Below are positions 9,676-17,304 of a stretch of 21,145 nt of DNA, in pieces (the stretch's first letter is position 1; each line of letters begins with the position of its first letter). The notes beneath the pieces were generated by a model, which was not told the DNA's origin, did not search any database, and saw nothing but the letters and a program-made list of their open reading frames with translations. Both the position numbers and the translations under genes were made by a program. Origin of the DNA: Leptospira ellisii (lineage in GTDB: Bacteria > Spirochaetota > Leptospiria > Leptospirales > Leptospiraceae); NCBI RefSeq assembly GCF_002811955.1, contig NZ_NPEF01000049.1, positions 1 to 21,145 on the forward strand. The letters run 5' to 3'.

Positions 9676-10200
9676 ATGAACTTTGAAGACATTCAGTCCG
9701 CAATGGACCTAATGAGTTTCGAAATCCTCAAACCGGAACCAGCGATTCCGATGTATTTGGCGGATCACGATTCGGAAGTTTCCGAATTTCCTTACGGGGT
9801 TTATAAAATCCAAGAGTTCACTCAGGACCTTTGGAAAAATTCCGCGAAAAAGATTGAACCGAACGATCCGGAAAGTTTTACGGAAACTCTAAGAAAAAAC
9901 CAAAGGATATCGATCCGCGTTTTTTTTATGCACGACGTTTCCGTTTCGGAATCGTGGATGCTTTCCGAAAAGGCGATGGATTGGCTCGATTCGCCGGAAG
10001 GGATGAACGCATGCGAAACTTTCGGATTTACGCCTTCTTTGGTTTCGGGGACCGCGTTAGACGAAACCGAAAAGACGTCCGAGGGAATCTATCGTTATAA
10101 AACTGGCTTCGACGTATTATTCAAGTCGAGAAAAAGCATCGAAAAACAAGGCGAATCGACTGCGAGCGCACCGGCAGTCGAGTATCAGGAGGAAGCATGA
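9676..10200 (+). CDS. Phage tail terminator / neck protein (LIC_12616-like)
   Basis: 174 residues from ATG 9676 (MNFEDIQSAMDLMSFEILKP). The open frame continues upstream to 9433, but that translation crosses the pyrimidine-rich leader and is not protein-like. The protein resembles the small Leptospira phage family I know as LIC_12616, related to tail terminator proteins that cap the tube and sheath at the end distal from the baseplate. This is from pattern memory, not a search. Position supports it: in contractile-tailed phages the terminator gene often directly precedes the sheath gene. The C-terminal 20 residues are a disordered Ser/Ala/Glu tail. Its TGA overlaps the ATG of the sheath gene. 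No clear ribosome site precedes the start. It is the first gene of the cassette. Confidence 0.7.
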   Translation: MNFEDIQSAMDLMSFEILKPEPAIPMYLADHDSEVSEFPYGVYKIQEFTQDLWKNSAKKIEPNDPESFTETLRKNQRISIRVFFMHDVSVSESWMLSEKAMDWLDSPEGMNACETFGFTPSLVSGTALDETEKTSEGIYRYKTGFDVLFKSRKSIEKQGESTASAPAVEYQEEA

Positions 10201-11576
10201 GTGCACAAACAATCTCTAAAATAGAGCCGATCCGTATCAACCTATTTCTAAGGAATACGCCGATCTCTCAAATGGGATTCGGATTACCTTTGATTTTAGG
10301 AACGAAGGCTCCGACCTATTTTTTACAAGCGTTGAACGGTTCTTCGGGACTCGTATGGAAGGCGGCTTCGCCGGGAGTATCGCATATCCAAGTCAAATAC
10401 GTAGTCTCCGGAAACAATACTACGTTAGGCGTCACACGGGCGGGAACGGGAACCGAAGGCGATCCTTACGTAATTACCGTGGCGTCCGCAACGGACGGCG
10501 CTGGTATATCCACTTCCACGGCGCATCAGGTGAAGCTGGCGGCTGAAGCGGCGGCTAACGTGGGAGGCGCTTCCAAGATCGTGAACGTGGACGAGGTCGC
10601 GGATCTCGGCTCGGGAATCGTTTCCGCATTCGCTCAAACGGCTCTGGCCTACGAACGTTATATGGAAATCGTTTCGGCGGACGATCTTTTGGAATCGGGA
10701 TTCTCCTCTTCGGATAAGGAATATCAACAGGCTTCCAGACAATTCAGACAAACTCCGAGACCTAAGACGGTTGCGGTTTTTCTTCTCACTTCCTGGACCG
10801 CCGCTCCCGAAGAGATCGCGGAATTGAGGAACTCTGGAAAAGACGCTTGGTTTAAGGTCACTGCGACGACCCACGATAAAACCGAAATACACGCGTTAGG
10901 CGATTATCTCGCCTCCGCTGAAAAGATGTATTTTGCGTGTTCGAGCGACGCGACCGCGCTCGAAGGGCGCAATTCGGTTTGGGAATTCATCACTCTACAC
11001 AAAAATCCCGATTCGTTCCCCGAAGCCGCTTGGGTGGGCAACACCGCTCCGAGAAGAGTAGGATCGTATAACTACGCTTATCTGCCCTTGGACGGCGTCG
11101 AGAATTCCGGTTACACGAATTCGCAGACGAGTTCTATTCTCGCCGATAAGGGAAATCTCATCGTCGATTTCGGCGGAAGACAAGTTCCTTATCCGGGAAT
11201 TTCCACCGCGCAAGTGTACGCGGACGTCGTGGAAAACAGGGCTTGGTTGAAGGCGAGGTTGAGCGAAAACATAAGCGCGCTTTTTCTCAACGTGGACGTC
11301 GTTCCGTATACGATCCAAGGAATCCAGATGATCGAATCCAGGATGAGGGAAGTGTTCTCGCAAGCGGGTGTGCAGGGAATCATCGCCCCAGTGGAGACGG
11401 AAGCCGATAAGGTCCGCTCCGATCTCGGTGATTATCAATACAAGATCCATCTTCCGGAAACGATAGACGAAATCCCGACCAACGACCGAAACAACAGGGT
11501 TCTTCCCAACATCACCTTCTCCTGCCGTTTGCGAGGAGCGATCAACGAAGTCGACATAGACGGCGAACTAACTTAA
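10197..11576 (+). CDS. Contractile tail sheath protein (DUF3383-like)
   Basis: 459 residues, within the usual range of the DUF3383 sheath-like family. It begins with SKIEPIRINLFLRNTPISQMGFGLPLILGT (partly quoted), the typical sheath start that places an oligomerisation strand next to a domain hinting at viewpoints such as APTYFLQA. A Gly/Thr/Ala-rich surface domain (about 60-130) is inserted early. The central and C-terminal parts carry the conserved sheath core: TVAVFLLTSW, the KMYFACSSDAT strand, the long AYADVVENRAWLKARL-type helix near 335-355, and the C-terminal RVLPNITFSCRLRGAINEV strand. The sheath surrounds the tube and contracts to drive it through the target envelope. A strong AGGAGG ribosome site precedes the ATG, which overlaps the upstream TGA by four bases. 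The frame is intact. Confidence 0.85.
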   Translation: MSAQTISKIEPIRINLFLRNTPISQMGFGLPLILGTKAPTYFLQALNGSSGLVWKAASPGVSHIQVKYVVSGNNTTLGVTRAGTGTEGDPYVITVASATDGAGISTSTAHQVKLAAEAAANVGGASKIVNVDEVADLGSGIVSAFAQTALAYERYMEIVSADDLLESGFSSSDKEYQQASRQFRQTPRPKTVAVFLLTSWTAAPEEIAELRNSGKDAWFKVTATTHDKTEIHALGDYLASAEKMYFACSSDATALEGRNSVWEFITLHKNPDSFPEAAWVGNTAPRRVGSYNYAYLPLDGVENSGYTNSQTSSILADKGNLIVDFGGRQVPYPGISTAQVYADVVENRAWLKARLSENISALFLNVDVVPYTIQGIQMIESRMREVFSQAGVQGIIAPVETEADKVRSDLGDYQYKIHLPETIDEIPTNDRNNRVLPNITFSCRLRGAINEVDIDGELT

Positions 11577-11586
11577 GGAGATACTG

Positions 11587-11997
11587 ATGAACGGAATTTG
11601 GGACCCGAAAAAATTAAACGTCAACTGCAACGGCAGAGACGTTTCAGGAATGAGTCAGGCGGACGGTTATTTCAAAATCGAACCGGTGACTAAGGAATAC
11701 ATCCTCTCTCAGGTCTGAATCAAAGGAGATTGGAACATCTCCGAAGTCTACGACGGAAGGGTGAAACTTACGATCGTCTTGATGGGCGATTCGCCCGAGA
11801 ACGAGTTTTTTTTCGCGATGGGGGAGGGGCGCCTTCCGTGCGTATTCACCGTTAAGGATAAAAGCGACGGAGGAATGTTGGGTTTCTCCGCTCAGGGGCG
11901 AGTTTGGGAAAGACCGAATATCGAAAAGGGGAAGGAATATAAGGATAGGGCTTGGGTGTTTCTTCTTCCCGATTATAAAGGGGTTTTGACTGCATGA
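11587..11997 (+). pseudogene. Tail tube protein gene with in-frame TGA at codon 44
   Basis: A strong AAGGAG site precedes ATG 11587, ten bases after the sheath stop. Reading gives 43 residues (MNGIWDPKKLNVNCNGRDVS and onward), then TGA at 11716-11718, then 92 more codons in the same frame to the TGA at 11995. Both halves read as one about 136-residue tail-tube-like protein (DUF3277-like): the second half has GRVKLTIVLMGDSPENEFFF and RAWVFLLPDYKGVL, strands typical of tube subunits. Position just after the sheath gene is canonical. One base change from GGA or CGA would create the stop. In-frame restarts (GTG 11761, ATG 11782) would lose about half the fold and lack a properly spaced ribosome site. 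It is either a real nonsense mutation, a sequencing error or a read-through codon. Confidence 0.75.
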
Positions 11998-12374
11998 GCG
12001 CGGAAGATACGATATTAAATATTAAAGAAAAAGAATATTCTAAAAATAAGGGAGGAGAGGGAGAAACGTCCCCTCTTTCCGAACCGGTCCTCGAAACGGT
12101 CGACGACGATGCCAGAGTGGCGCAGATTCTGTTCGTGGACGGAAGGAGATATAAACTCCAACATCCGGGAAATAGGAAGGCGCTCCGATGGAGGCAGGAA
12201 TCGATTTCGCTTACGGAGGGACTCAGCCAGGACAAACTTTTGGATAAGTTCTTTAAGTTCAGCGTAAAACCCAGCGGTCATACCTTCGAACCGACGTTAG
12301 ACGCGATCGAACCTAACCACGTGGAGGTGTGGCTGCATATAGCGAACCGATTTCTTAAGTGGGAGTTGGAATAG
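11994..12374 (+). CDS. Tail assembly chaperone, first of pair
   Basis: 126 residues, between the tube and tape-measure genes, the conserved place of the tail assembly chaperones (lambda gpG, P2 E-like) that coat the tape measure while the tube polymerises. I recognise it by position and size rather than a motif. Residues about 1-40 are polar and disordered, encoded by a locally AT-rich stretch; the rest is a compact alpha/beta domain (VAQILFVDGRRYKLQHPGNR, then a Trp-rich end WLHIANRFLKW). Its ATG overlaps the tube stop (ATGA). A second ORF follows in the +1 frame, which suggests frameshift coupling. No reliable enzyme motif is seen. Confidence 0.6.
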   Translation: MSAEDTILNIKEKEYSKNKGGEGETSPLSEPVLETVDDDARVAQILFVDGRRYKLQHPGNRKALRWRQESISLTEGLSQDKLLDKFFKFSVKPSGHTFEPTLDAIEPNHVEVWLHIANRFLKWELE

Positions 12375-12387
12375 CCGATTCCCCGAT

Positions 12388-12636
12388 TTGAACGAACCTC
12401 CTTCCGTCGAAGACTGGATGAAGTGGATCGACGAGGAGGTGGATCGGGAAATCTTCCTCTGGCAGCCTTTTATTCTGGGCGCGGCGCATTTTACGGGCAG
12501 AGAACTGGAGAATGCGTCCGCGGTACTCTATATGAAAATGATGGAGGTCGTGGATCGAAGGAAAAAAAGGGAAGCCGAGGAAAAAGCGGAAGAGTTGAAA
12601 TTTTTGGCGAAGTTGATCCGGGGATCCGGGTTTTAG
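12388..12636 (+). CDS. Tail assembly chaperone, second part (possible frameshift extension)
   Basis: Up to 82 residues from TTG 12388; the frame is open from 12343. The sequence is helical (SVEDWMKWIDEEVDREIFLW, then a charged coiled C-terminal helix rich in Lys/Glu). It resembles the downstream extension of tail chaperone pairs, which act before the tape measure. There is no ribosome site at usable distance from the TTG, nor before the in-frame ATG 12418. The ORF is +1 relative to the gene ending at 12374 and overlaps it by 32 bases (12343-12374). A programmed frameshift making a G-GT-type fusion, or translational coupling across the 13-base gap, would explain this. It precedes the tape measure by 59 bases. 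Confidence 0.55.
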   Translation: MNEPPSVEDWMKWIDEEVDREIFLWQPFILGAAHFTGRELENASAVLYMKMMEVVDRRKKREAEEKAEELKFLAKLIRGSGF

Positions 12637-12695
12637 AACCGGATCTTTGGTTAACGCGCATTAGTCGATCTTGTGGATCGAAAACGGATGAAGTA

Positions 12696-14501
12696 ATGGC
12701 AAATCGAGACGTGAATGTAACAATAAAAATCTCCGCGGATTCGAACGATTATTTCGAAGGAATTCGAAAGGAGATGGAGACGCTTCGCTCAGGCATCCTG
12801 GATTTTTCGGGCGTATTGAGTTTCGTGGACGAGCGCGGATCGGAGGTTTGGAAAAATTTCGGAGCTTCGATAGGCGATACGCTTCGCGGAGCTTCGTCCC
12901 TATCCTTGATGGCGAGCGCATTAGGAACCACCGAGTCCAATCTGGATAGTTTATACTCGAAGGTTAAGGGAAACGCCGCTTTGGAGCGGGAATTTATTTC
13001 CCTCGCATCCAGCGCGGGTTTATCGGAAAGGCAGATCGCAAAATTGGATTTTCGACTGAACGCGGCGGCTAAAACCGGCGCGTTTCTTACGGCCGCTTTT
13101 CGGAATTTGGCTCAAGCGAGCGCGGTGGTCTTTAAGGAAATCGTAGTCCCCTCTTTCGAAGCGGGAATCGTATTAGAAAAGCAGAATGAAGTTTTGAAAA
13201 ATCTTTCGGGAAAGGCATATCCCGGTCTTAGAGACGCGATCCTGGATGCAGTCCGAAGTTCCAAAGGATTGTCGACTTTGAGCGGTCTATCCCAGGCGGC
13301 CGACGAAGCGATCCGGATGGGAATGTCCGTGAATTTTATAGAGCGGAATCTTTCCGGTATGCAAAAAGCCTCCGCGGCGGCGGGAAAAGATCTATCCTCC
13401 TCCATGAAAGAGGTTTATTCAGCGATCGAATCGGGTCGCGACGAATTATTTAAAAACAACGGGGCTTTATTTTCCGAGTATCTCGAGGATTTTAAGAAAA
13501 TCAACGAGTCCGCCTTATCCGCGGCCGATAAACGGATCGCGCGGGAGCGTCTGGTTTCCTCCGCGCTTCGTGAGAATAGCGTATTACAAAATTATTATGG
13601 TTCCCACGTTCGTTCCTCCTCAGCGATTCTGGAACGATTCGCGAACGAACTCCAGGATCTGAAGGCGATATTCGGCGGCTTTATGTTGGACGCTTTAAAT
13701 CCTACGTTGAATCTGTTGGCGGATCTCTACGATTATTATATCGAAAGCGAAGAAGGACTCGAATCGTTAAAGGAAGGTCTGATCGTTTTCGGAAGCGTTC
13801 TTGCGGGAATCTTAACCGCCGTTGCCGTTAAGATGATCATCCTTTCCGGTTTCACCTTCGGCGCAATGATTCCCGCGTTAGTCGCGATGGCCTCGGCGGG
13901 TTGGCTAGCGATCGCTCCTTGGATTCCCTGGATCGCGGTAGGAGCGGTCGTGGGATTGACGATCGCAGCGGTCGTATTGACGATTCGGGATCTTTTTAAA
14001 TGGCTGCGGGGAGGTAAGTCGGTGATTTTCGAAAATCTTCTCGGACCTTTCGATCAAGCGAAGCAGAAGTTCGATCAGTTCATCAATTTTCTCGGAGATT
14101 GGAAGGATTCGATCTTCAAGTTTTTTCGCGAGATCGGTAATACGGTTCGGGAAAGTTTCAGAAAGATGGTTCCTGAAAGCGTTCAAAGTTTTCTGGGAAT
14201 TTCCGCCGAGCTTAAGGAACCCGCGGTGGAGATTCAGGACGCGATCATCACTAAACAGGGAAAGGTGATACACTTTCATCCAGACGATAATTTGGTCGCG
14301 GTCAAGGATCTCGGTGTTTTGGGGGGAGCCAGAGCCACTAAAGGCGGAGGCGGCGTCAGCGTCAATATCGCTAATGTCGTGTTAGGCGGTTCTTCGACCA
14401 GAGAGGATGCTAAACTTTTCGCATCTTATCTGGAAAAGGAACTCGATAAGGTGGCCTTGCGTATCGGTTTCGCCGCCGGTGTTTCTCCCGAGGGGGTATA
14501 A
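12696..14501 (+). CDS. Tail tape measure protein
   Basis: 601 residues from ATG 12696 (MANRDVNVTIKISADSNDYF). The open frame reaches back to 12423, but that part overlaps the chaperone ORF. Long helical, Ala/Ser-rich stretches fill residues about 15-350, followed by a strongly hydrophobic block at about 358-435 with several membrane-like helices (GLIVFGSVLAGILTAVAVKM, GLTIAAVVLTIRDLF). These are classic tape-measure features: the hydrophobic part is thought to insert into the target membrane. The C-terminus is Gly-rich. Tape length sets tail length: at about 0.15 nm per residue this gives roughly 90 nm, a short contractile tail. It is the largest gene of the cassette, as usual, and its TAA overlaps the next ATG (TAATG). 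Confidence 0.85.
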   Translation: MANRDVNVTIKISADSNDYFEGIRKEMETLRSGILDFSGVLSFVDERGSEVWKNFGASIGDTLRGASSLSLMASALGTTESNLDSLYSKVKGNAALEREFISLASSAGLSERQIAKLDFRLNAAAKTGAFLTAAFRNLAQASAVVFKEIVVPSFEAGIVLEKQNEVLKNLSGKAYPGLRDAILDAVRSSKGLSTLSGLSQAADEAIRMGMSVNFIERNLSGMQKASAAAGKDLSSSMKEVYSAIESGRDELFKNNGALFSEYLEDFKKINESALSAADKRIARERLVSSALRENSVLQNYYGSHVRSSSAILERFANELQDLKAIFGGFMLDALNPTLNLLADLYDYYIESEEGLESLKEGLIVFGSVLAGILTAVAVKMIILSGFTFGAMIPALVAMASAGWLAIAPWIPWIAVGAVVGLTIAAVVLTIRDLFKWLRGGKSVIFENLLGPFDQAKQKFDQFINFLGDWKDSIFKFFREIGNTVRESFRKMVPESVQSFLGISAELKEPAVEIQDAIITKQGKVIHFHPDDNLVAVKDLGVLGGARATKGGGGVSVNIANVVLGGSSTREDAKLFASYLEKELDKVALRIGFAAGVSPEGV

Positions 14502-15118
14502 TGGGAATTTTAACCGGAAGAGATAGGATCGCGCTCACGGACGGGGACGACGATGTGGAGTTGAACGTATCGATCGACATTCAGCACTCTTATCCCGCGG
14601 AGATCACGCGTCATACGGTCGAAAATGAGAAAGGCAAAACCTCGATAACCGACCACGTTGTTCCCGGTCAAAGAGGGATTTCGCTTAACGTATTCGTTTC
14701 CTCCTCCGTAGACGCTACGTCTTTGAGCAGGAGAAGCGTGGACGATAAATTAGAGATTCTCGTGAGATGGCAATCCCAGGGAACGTTGGTTACTTTGTTG
14801 GGATATGAAACGGGAGGAATCCTATCCAAAATACTTTCGTTGCTTCCGTCTTCGTTCCGTTATGTGCAACCGGACGATCCTGAAAAAAGATATTTAGGGC
14901 GTTCAAGGGACGAAATTCCGAATCTTATGATCGGAGATATGAATCTACAGGAAGGAAAGAATACGGGCGACGACGTCGCCTTGGGACTGTCCCTGTTTCC
15001 GGTCGTGATCGCCGAAGCTAAAACGAGAGCGTCGAACGAGGTGAAGTCCGCCGGAAAAAGAAGCGTTCAGAAACAATCTAAATCGGGGGAGCCGGTTTCC
15101 GGAAAGGGACCGAAGTGA
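14501..15118 (+). CDS. Dit-like distal tail / baseplate protein
   Basis: 205 residues. Residues about 15-120 read as an N-terminal Dit-like domain (DDDVELNVSIDIQHSYPAEI, TSITDHVVPGQRGISLNVFV, WQSQGTLVTLLGYETGG), the pattern I associate with distal tail proteins that join the tube end to the baseplate hub. The middle has a conserved-looking MIGDMNLQEGKNTGDD, and the C-terminal 35 residues are a basic, disordered Lys/Ser-rich tail. Position after the tape measure and before the plug and hub fits. It is coupled to both neighbours: ATG overlaps the tape-measure TAA, and the stop lies 12 bases before the next chosen ATG. Family call is from pattern and position. Confidence 0.7.
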   Translation: MGILTGRDRIALTDGDDDVELNVSIDIQHSYPAEITRHTVENEKGKTSITDHVVPGQRGISLNVFVSSSVDATSLSRRSVDDKLEILVRWQSQGTLVTLLGYETGGILSKILSLLPSSFRYVQPDDPEKRYLGRSRDEIPNLMIGDMNLQEGKNTGDDVALGLSLFPVVIAEAKTRASNEVKSAGKRSVQKQSKSGEPVSGKGPK

Positions 15119-15129
15119 GGAATATCATA

Positions 15130-15468
15130 ATGAACGAATATACTTATCTGCCGATCGATCCGGGAGTTTTCCCGATTCGTTATACGTTTACCTTGGATGA
15201 ATCCGATTACGAATTCGAATTTTCGCATAACGCGGAGGGAGATTTCATCTCCGCGTCGGTTCGCGATCAGGACGGGAACGACCTTTTCGCTACGAAGTTG
15301 GTTTACGGAGTCCCGTTAAATCACGCCGTCGTCGACGGATTTCCGGATTCGATTCTGCTTACGCCTTGGGATGTCGATGATTTTTATAGGGACGGGTTCG
15401 AAGATATTCCCGTGAACTCGGAAACGTTCGGTTCCCGGGTGAAGTTGTATTTGGGAGAAAGAAAATGA
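15130..15468 (+). CDS. Baseplate plug-like protein (Pam3 gp18/DUF6983-like)
   Basis: 112 residues from ATG 15130, which has GAGGAA at good spacing; GTG 15115, overlapping the upstream stop, is an alternative. The sequence (YLPIDPGVFPIRYTFTLDES, FEFSHNAEGDFISASVRDQD, KLVYGVPLNHAV) matches the small beta-rich phage family annotated as baseplate plug, which in the minimal myophage Pam3 fills the hub lumen. Typical length is about 100-120. It is acidic and beta-rich with no signal sequence. Its TGA overlaps the hub ATG. The plug-then-hub order matches other small contractile tails. Recognition is by motif memory, moderately sure. Confidence 0.7.
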   Translation: MNEYTYLPIDPGVFPIRYTFTLDESDYEFEFSHNAEGDFISASVRDQDGNDLFATKLVYGVPLNHAVVDGFPDSILLTPWDVDDFYRDGFEDIPVNSETFGSRVKLYLGERK

Positions 15469-16283
15469 GCGGGAATTCCAAGTTGTTCGGACGTACTGTC
15501 TTTTTGGAAATCATTCCTAAGGCGGGAACGGGAAAGGAATTCCGTTATCCTCCCTTCGATTTCGAATTCGAAACGGAATTGAACGGTCTTAATCTCACGA
15601 AGGTGACTTTGTATAACGTAAACGAAGATACGTTGAGTCTCGTCGGAACGCAGACAAAGGGAAAAAAAATCCAATATCCGGCGGCCACGTTAAGCGCCGG
15701 TTATAAGGAGGAGAACGGACTCGTCGTTTCCGGCGAGATTATGGACCCGAAGTGGAAACAGGACGGGGCCGATCGAAAGCTGGAATTCCGGATCAGCGGA
15801 AGCGTGGGTGCTTGGACTAAAGCGTATATTATGAAAACGTACGTCGACCTTCCGGCAAGGACCGTCATAGCGGATATTCTAAATCAAGCGAATTTGAAAG
15901 CGGGTAGAATCCGCCTCGGAGTTAATAAGACGATAAATTTTAGCGCCAATACCGAGTTAGGCGATTGTATACGCCGTTTTTGTAATTTAACGAAATCTCA
16001 ATATTGGTTTCAGGACGGTCTTATTCATTTCGACGCGTCCGATCCGGCTCCGAAGCGAGGCTCCATTTTTTTGGATTATACTTCCGGTTTGATCGGCGTT
16101 CCTGAAAAGGGACAAAAAACGTGGAAGGTCACCAGTCTCTTCCGCCATAAGTTCAAGAAGAACGCGGTAGTGTCGGTGAAGGGGGGCGGGCTCGATTCCG
16201 AATGTAGGATCGTCGGCGGCACGCATAAGTTTTCGACCTTCGGGGACGTTTGTTATTCCGAATTGGAGGTAAAACCTTTATGA
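15465..16283 (+). CDS. Baseplate hub protein (gp27/gpD-like)
   Basis: 272 residues. The layout fits the hub family (T4 gp27, P2 gpD, Mu gp44): an N-terminal beta barrel (FGRTVFLEIIPKAGTGKEF, FDFEFETELNGLNLTKVTLY), a second barrel with VVSGEIMDP, then a helical LPARTVIADILNQANL segment that is highly typical of hub proteins, and a DCIRRFCNLTKSQYWFQDG strand-helix. The end holds another barrel-like strand set (NAVVSVKGGGLDSECRIVGG). The hub is a trimer linking tube to spike. No lysozyme-like motif is seen, so cell-wall digestion is not provided here. ATG overlaps the plug stop and the TGA overlaps the spike ATG. Confidence 0.8.
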   Translation: MSGNSKLFGRTVFLEIIPKAGTGKEFRYPPFDFEFETELNGLNLTKVTLYNVNEDTLSLVGTQTKGKKIQYPAATLSAGYKEENGLVVSGEIMDPKWKQDGADRKLEFRISGSVGAWTKAYIMKTYVDLPARTVIADILNQANLKAGRIRLGVNKTINFSANTELGDCIRRFCNLTKSQYWFQDGLIHFDASDPAPKRGSIFLDYTSGLIGVPEKGQKTWKVTSLFRHKFKKNAVVSVKGGGLDSECRIVGGTHKFSTFGDVCYSELEVKPL

Positions 16284-16963
16284 CTTTGGACGAAGCGATC
16301 TTAGCGGCCATTCACAACAATTTATCCAAGATACAGATCGGTCTTCCCGGGGTCATCGAATCCTTTAAGCCCGAAGAGATGACGGCTAACGTTCGTATTC
16401 CCTTCAAAAAGGAGGATGAAAACGGACAGGCCAAAACCTTTCCCGTGTTATCCGGTATACGGGTCGGAACGTATTGGGCCGGGGATTTTTACATCAAACC
16501 GGATTATAAACGCGGAGACAAAGTTTGGGTTTCGTTTTCGACGCACGACATTTCCGACGCGATCCGAGGAGTGGAGTCCGTGACTTCGGATTCCCTTTTC
16601 GATCTTCAAAGCGCGTGTGTGGTGAGCGGTTATAAGGGAAAGACGGATCTTCCCGCCTCCACTTCGAATTTGGCGGGTTTGGTGATCGGACACAAAGAGG
16701 GGCGATCCCTGATTCAGTTGGACGGGGATCGGATCAAAATTCAAGGAGGGGCGGTCGATCTGAGCGAATATGCAGTGTTAGGTGAAACGCTCGTAGATTT
16801 CATCAAATCTCTGATCGACGTTTTTTTAAACAACGCCGCTTCGTTTACGACCAATACGGTTCCGAGTTCGCCGGCCGGGCTTGCGGCGGTCATAATCTCG
16901 CAGCTGAATATCAAAAAGACGGAAGCGGAACAGATTCTTTCAGGCAAGGTAAAATTAGGGTGA
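16280..16963 (+). CDS. Membrane-puncturing spike (gp138/gpV-like)
   Basis: 227 residues from ATG 16280, chosen for the ATGA overlap with the hub stop; the frame is open 30 bases further upstream. The N-terminal OB-fold-like domain (LPGVIESFKPEEMTANVRIP, then VGTYWAGDFYIKPDYKRGDK and VWVSFSTHD) matches the Gp138 N-terminal family of spike proteins. A short beta-helix-like part follows (DGDRIKIQGGAVDLSEYAVLGETL) and ends in a phage-typical helical tail (DFIKSLIDVFLNNAASF, then a Pro/Ser-rich linker and QLNIKKTEAEQIL). Family members form a trimeric needle that pierces the outer membrane. No metal-binding HxH tip motif is visible. Confidence 0.82.
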   Translation: MTLDEAILAAIHNNLSKIQIGLPGVIESFKPEEMTANVRIPFKKEDENGQAKTFPVLSGIRVGTYWAGDFYIKPDYKRGDKVWVSFSTHDISDAIRGVESVTSDSLFDLQSACVVSGYKGKTDLPASTSNLAGLVIGHKEGRSLIQLDGDRIKIQGGAVDLSEYAVLGETLVDFIKSLIDVFLNNAASFTTNTVPSSPAGLAAVIISQLNIKKTEAEQILSGKVKLG

Positions 16964-17304
16964 AGGGAGTAAAGATAACGAATAAGGATGCGGTTATATC
17001 CGGGGGATGTTCCGCGATGATTCAAGATTTGGAATATTATTCCCAAAGAATAAGACACTCAGTCCTTTTATCTTTGGGGGAATCCGTCCACGAACCGTTA
17101 AGCGGAGTGGATTGGGCGACGGTCTTTTCCACGAAGGTTTCCCGCGATAGGGTCTTGGCGGAAATCAGAAAGACGATCAAAAAAGATCCCGAAACCGTTT
17201 CGGTTGAAAAGGTGGAATTGATCGAGACGGAAAATTCGAATCGAGGAAAATACATTCAATTTTCTGCAATTACTAAATACGGGATCGTAACGGGAGAAAT
17301 ATGA
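16960..17304 (+). CDS. Baseplate wedge protein (gp25/W-like)
   Basis: 114 residues from GTG 16960, which overlaps the spike stop as GTGA; ATG 17017 is an alternative that would remove 19 residues. The body reads like the gp25/lysozyme-like wedge family: an opening strand-helix region QDLEYYSQRIRHSVLLSLGE, SLGESVHEPLSGVDWATVF, then DRVLAEIRKTIKKDPETVSV and a strand pair ending in KYIQFSAITKYGIVTGEI. Despite the family's historical name, these proteins are structural: they join the sheath to the wedge and start sheath assembly. It sits just before the J-like wedge gene, the standard W-J order. The TGA overlaps the next ATG. Confidence 0.8.
   Translation: MKGVKITNKDAVISGGCSAMIQDLEYYSQRIRHSVLLSLGESVHEPLSGVDWATVFSTKVSRDRVLAEIRKTIKKDPETVSVEKVELIETENSNRGKYIQFSAITKYGIVTGEI

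Noticed and set aside
11716..11718. TGA as a selenocysteine or reassigned codon
   Set aside because: TGA is used as the normal stop of many genes in the window (for example bcp and most tail genes), and no Sec-insertion hairpin is evident. A mutation or sequence error is simpler.
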